This document shows positions 63,302 through 64,000 of a stretch of DNA of 64,000 nt, piece by piece. The notes below the pieces were generated by a model. That model was not told the DNA's origin. It ran no database searches and saw only the letters and a list, made by a program, of their open reading frames with translations. Every line of letters starts with the position of its first letter. Positions within the stretch are counted from its first letter, which is position 1. Origin of the DNA: Mycolicibacterium peregrinum (GTDB lineage: Bacteria > Actinomycetota > Actinomycetes > Mycobacteriales > Mycobacteriaceae); contig NZ_LZSO01000012.1 of NCBI RefSeq assembly GCF_001665785.1, positions 310,001-374,000 on the forward strand, in the 5' to 3' direction. A program made the translations under genes and the position numbers.

Positions 63302-64000
63302 CCGACACCATCTTCGAGCGCAACGACACGTTGTACGGCCTCGATCCCGAACACACGCGTGTTGCGAAAGAGCTGGGCGCCCAAGGCGTCAAGTACGCCA
63401 TGGCGAACTGGATCGACGTCCTCGGCAGGCCGAAGTCGAAGGTCGTGCCGATGACACACTTCGCCGACCTGGTAGCCGGCGCCGAGCGGTACACACCCCG
63501 CGGGTTCGGCGGCATCGGCAACATGAACCCGACCGAGGACGAGGTGGTCGGGGTGCCGGACCTGAGCACTCTGAAGATCCTGCCCTGGGATCGCCGGTAT
63601 GCATGGATGATCGCCGACATGAGTTTCGGGGGCCGCGAACCCTTCGCGCTGTGTCCGCGCAACGCGCTGCGCACGCAGGTCGAGGCGGCGGCCGCGCAGG
63701 GCTACTCGGTGCATCTCGGCGTCGAGCCCGAGTTCTACGTGTTCCGGCCCGAATCCCTCGAGGGGGAGCGTGATCGCCTGGTTCCGATCGCGCGCAGTGG
63801 ATCGCTGCGGCCGTCGCCGGCCTACGACGTCGAGGCCACCCTGGACGCCTCGGAGTTTCTCGACAAACTCGTCGGTTACCTCAGCGAGCTCGATTTCGGC
63901 GTCTACGCATTCGGACACGAGGGCGGCGACGGTCAGTACGAGCTCAGCATCGGCCACGCCCCGGTGCTGGAGATGGCAGACCGGATGACGCTGTTCCGCT
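63298..64000 (+). CDS. Glutamine synthetase-family ligase (cut by window edge)
   Basis: The first 234 residues of a glutamine-synthetase-family enzyme; the gene continues past the window. Metal and glutamate-binding blocks are GVEPEFYVFRP (residues about 140-150) and FGHEGGDGQYELS (about 203-215), both in the expected order. The N-terminus, with GVKYAMANWIDVLGRPKSKV, is that of the GlnT/gamma-glutamyl-amide synthetase branch and not of housekeeping GlnA. It overlaps DUF1116 by four bases (ATGA), so the two act together. The amine or amide substrate is unknown. Confidence 0.85.
   Translation, partial: MTDTIFERNDTLYGLDPEHTRVAKELGAQGVKYAMANWIDVLGRPKSKVVPMTHFADLVAGAERYTPRGFGGIGNMNPTEDEVVGVPDLSTLKILPWDRRYAWMIADMSFGGREPFALCPRNALRTQVEAAAAQGYSVHLGVEPEFYVFRPESLEGERDRLVPIARSGSLRPSPAYDVEATLDASEFLDKLVGYLSELDFGVYAFGHEGGDGQYELSIGHAPVLEMADRMTLFR

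Overview
The window is high-GC actinobacterial DNA, most likely from a fast-growing mycobacterium (Mycolicibacterium, broadly like M. smegmatis). Supporting evidence is an MmpL-family RND protein, a PonA2-type penicillin-binding protein with a PASTA domain, a mycobacterial uspABC sugar transporter, a cutinase, a PknH-type sensor-domain lipoprotein, a BacA/Rv1819c-type transporter, and a left part whose gene content recalls the M. tuberculosis Rv2301-Rv2327 region. I see no rRNA, CRISPR array, insertion sequence or prophage. There is one tRNA gene (CAT anticodon).

Layout. 1-5.5 kb: truncated acyl-CoA oxidase, VIT-family iron/manganese transporter, lipoprotein, DUF1275 protein, MFS exporter and a MarR regulator. 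5.6-8.5 kb: an ECF-type transporter (S-component fused to two ATPases, plus EcfT) divergent from marR across a perfect 7-bp inverted repeat. 8.4-14.5 kb: DUF4349 lipoprotein, uspABC amino-sugar importer, cutinase, NAD-dependent epimerase. 14.5-20 kb: Tat-exported sulfatase whose stop codon lies in a 26-bp tandem repeat, TldD/TldE, a membrane protein. 19.9-25 kb: solute:sodium symporter, ThDP enzyme, ureohydrolase and a double-domain Lrp regulator, read here as a probable arginine / 2-ketoarginine / 4-guanidinobutyrate module. 25-46 kb: mixed housekeeping and cell-envelope genes (AhpD-like protein, serine hydrolase, threonine aldolase, tRNA, PonA2-type PBP, alkaline phosphatase, FAD monooxygenase with TetR regulator, MmpL, BacA-like transporter).

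46-56 kb is the most interesting stretch: an uninterrupted same-strand run of APC permease, two SDRs (the second lacking catalytic residues), a second ureohydrolase, a polysaccharide-deacetylase/PuuE-type hydrolase, a Rieske oxygenase with its reductase, a PucR regulator, FmdB and formamidase FmdA. An identical 16-bp dyad CTGTAG-N4-CTACAG lies before the first gene and again before fmdB-fmdA, which marks the run as one regulon for an undetermined nitrogenous (probably guanidino/amide) substrate. 56-64 kb: a membrane Ser/Thr kinase, a class III adenylyl cyclase broken by a one-base frameshift, a universal stress protein, and a LacI/FMN-reductase pair divergent from a DUF1116 + glutamine-synthetase-like operon that runs off the right edge. 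The LacI intergenic region has two near-identical palindromes 90 bp apart and a perfect 12-bp inverted repeat between them.

Functions are family-level assignments from protein motifs read by eye. Pathway proposals are inference and are labelled so.
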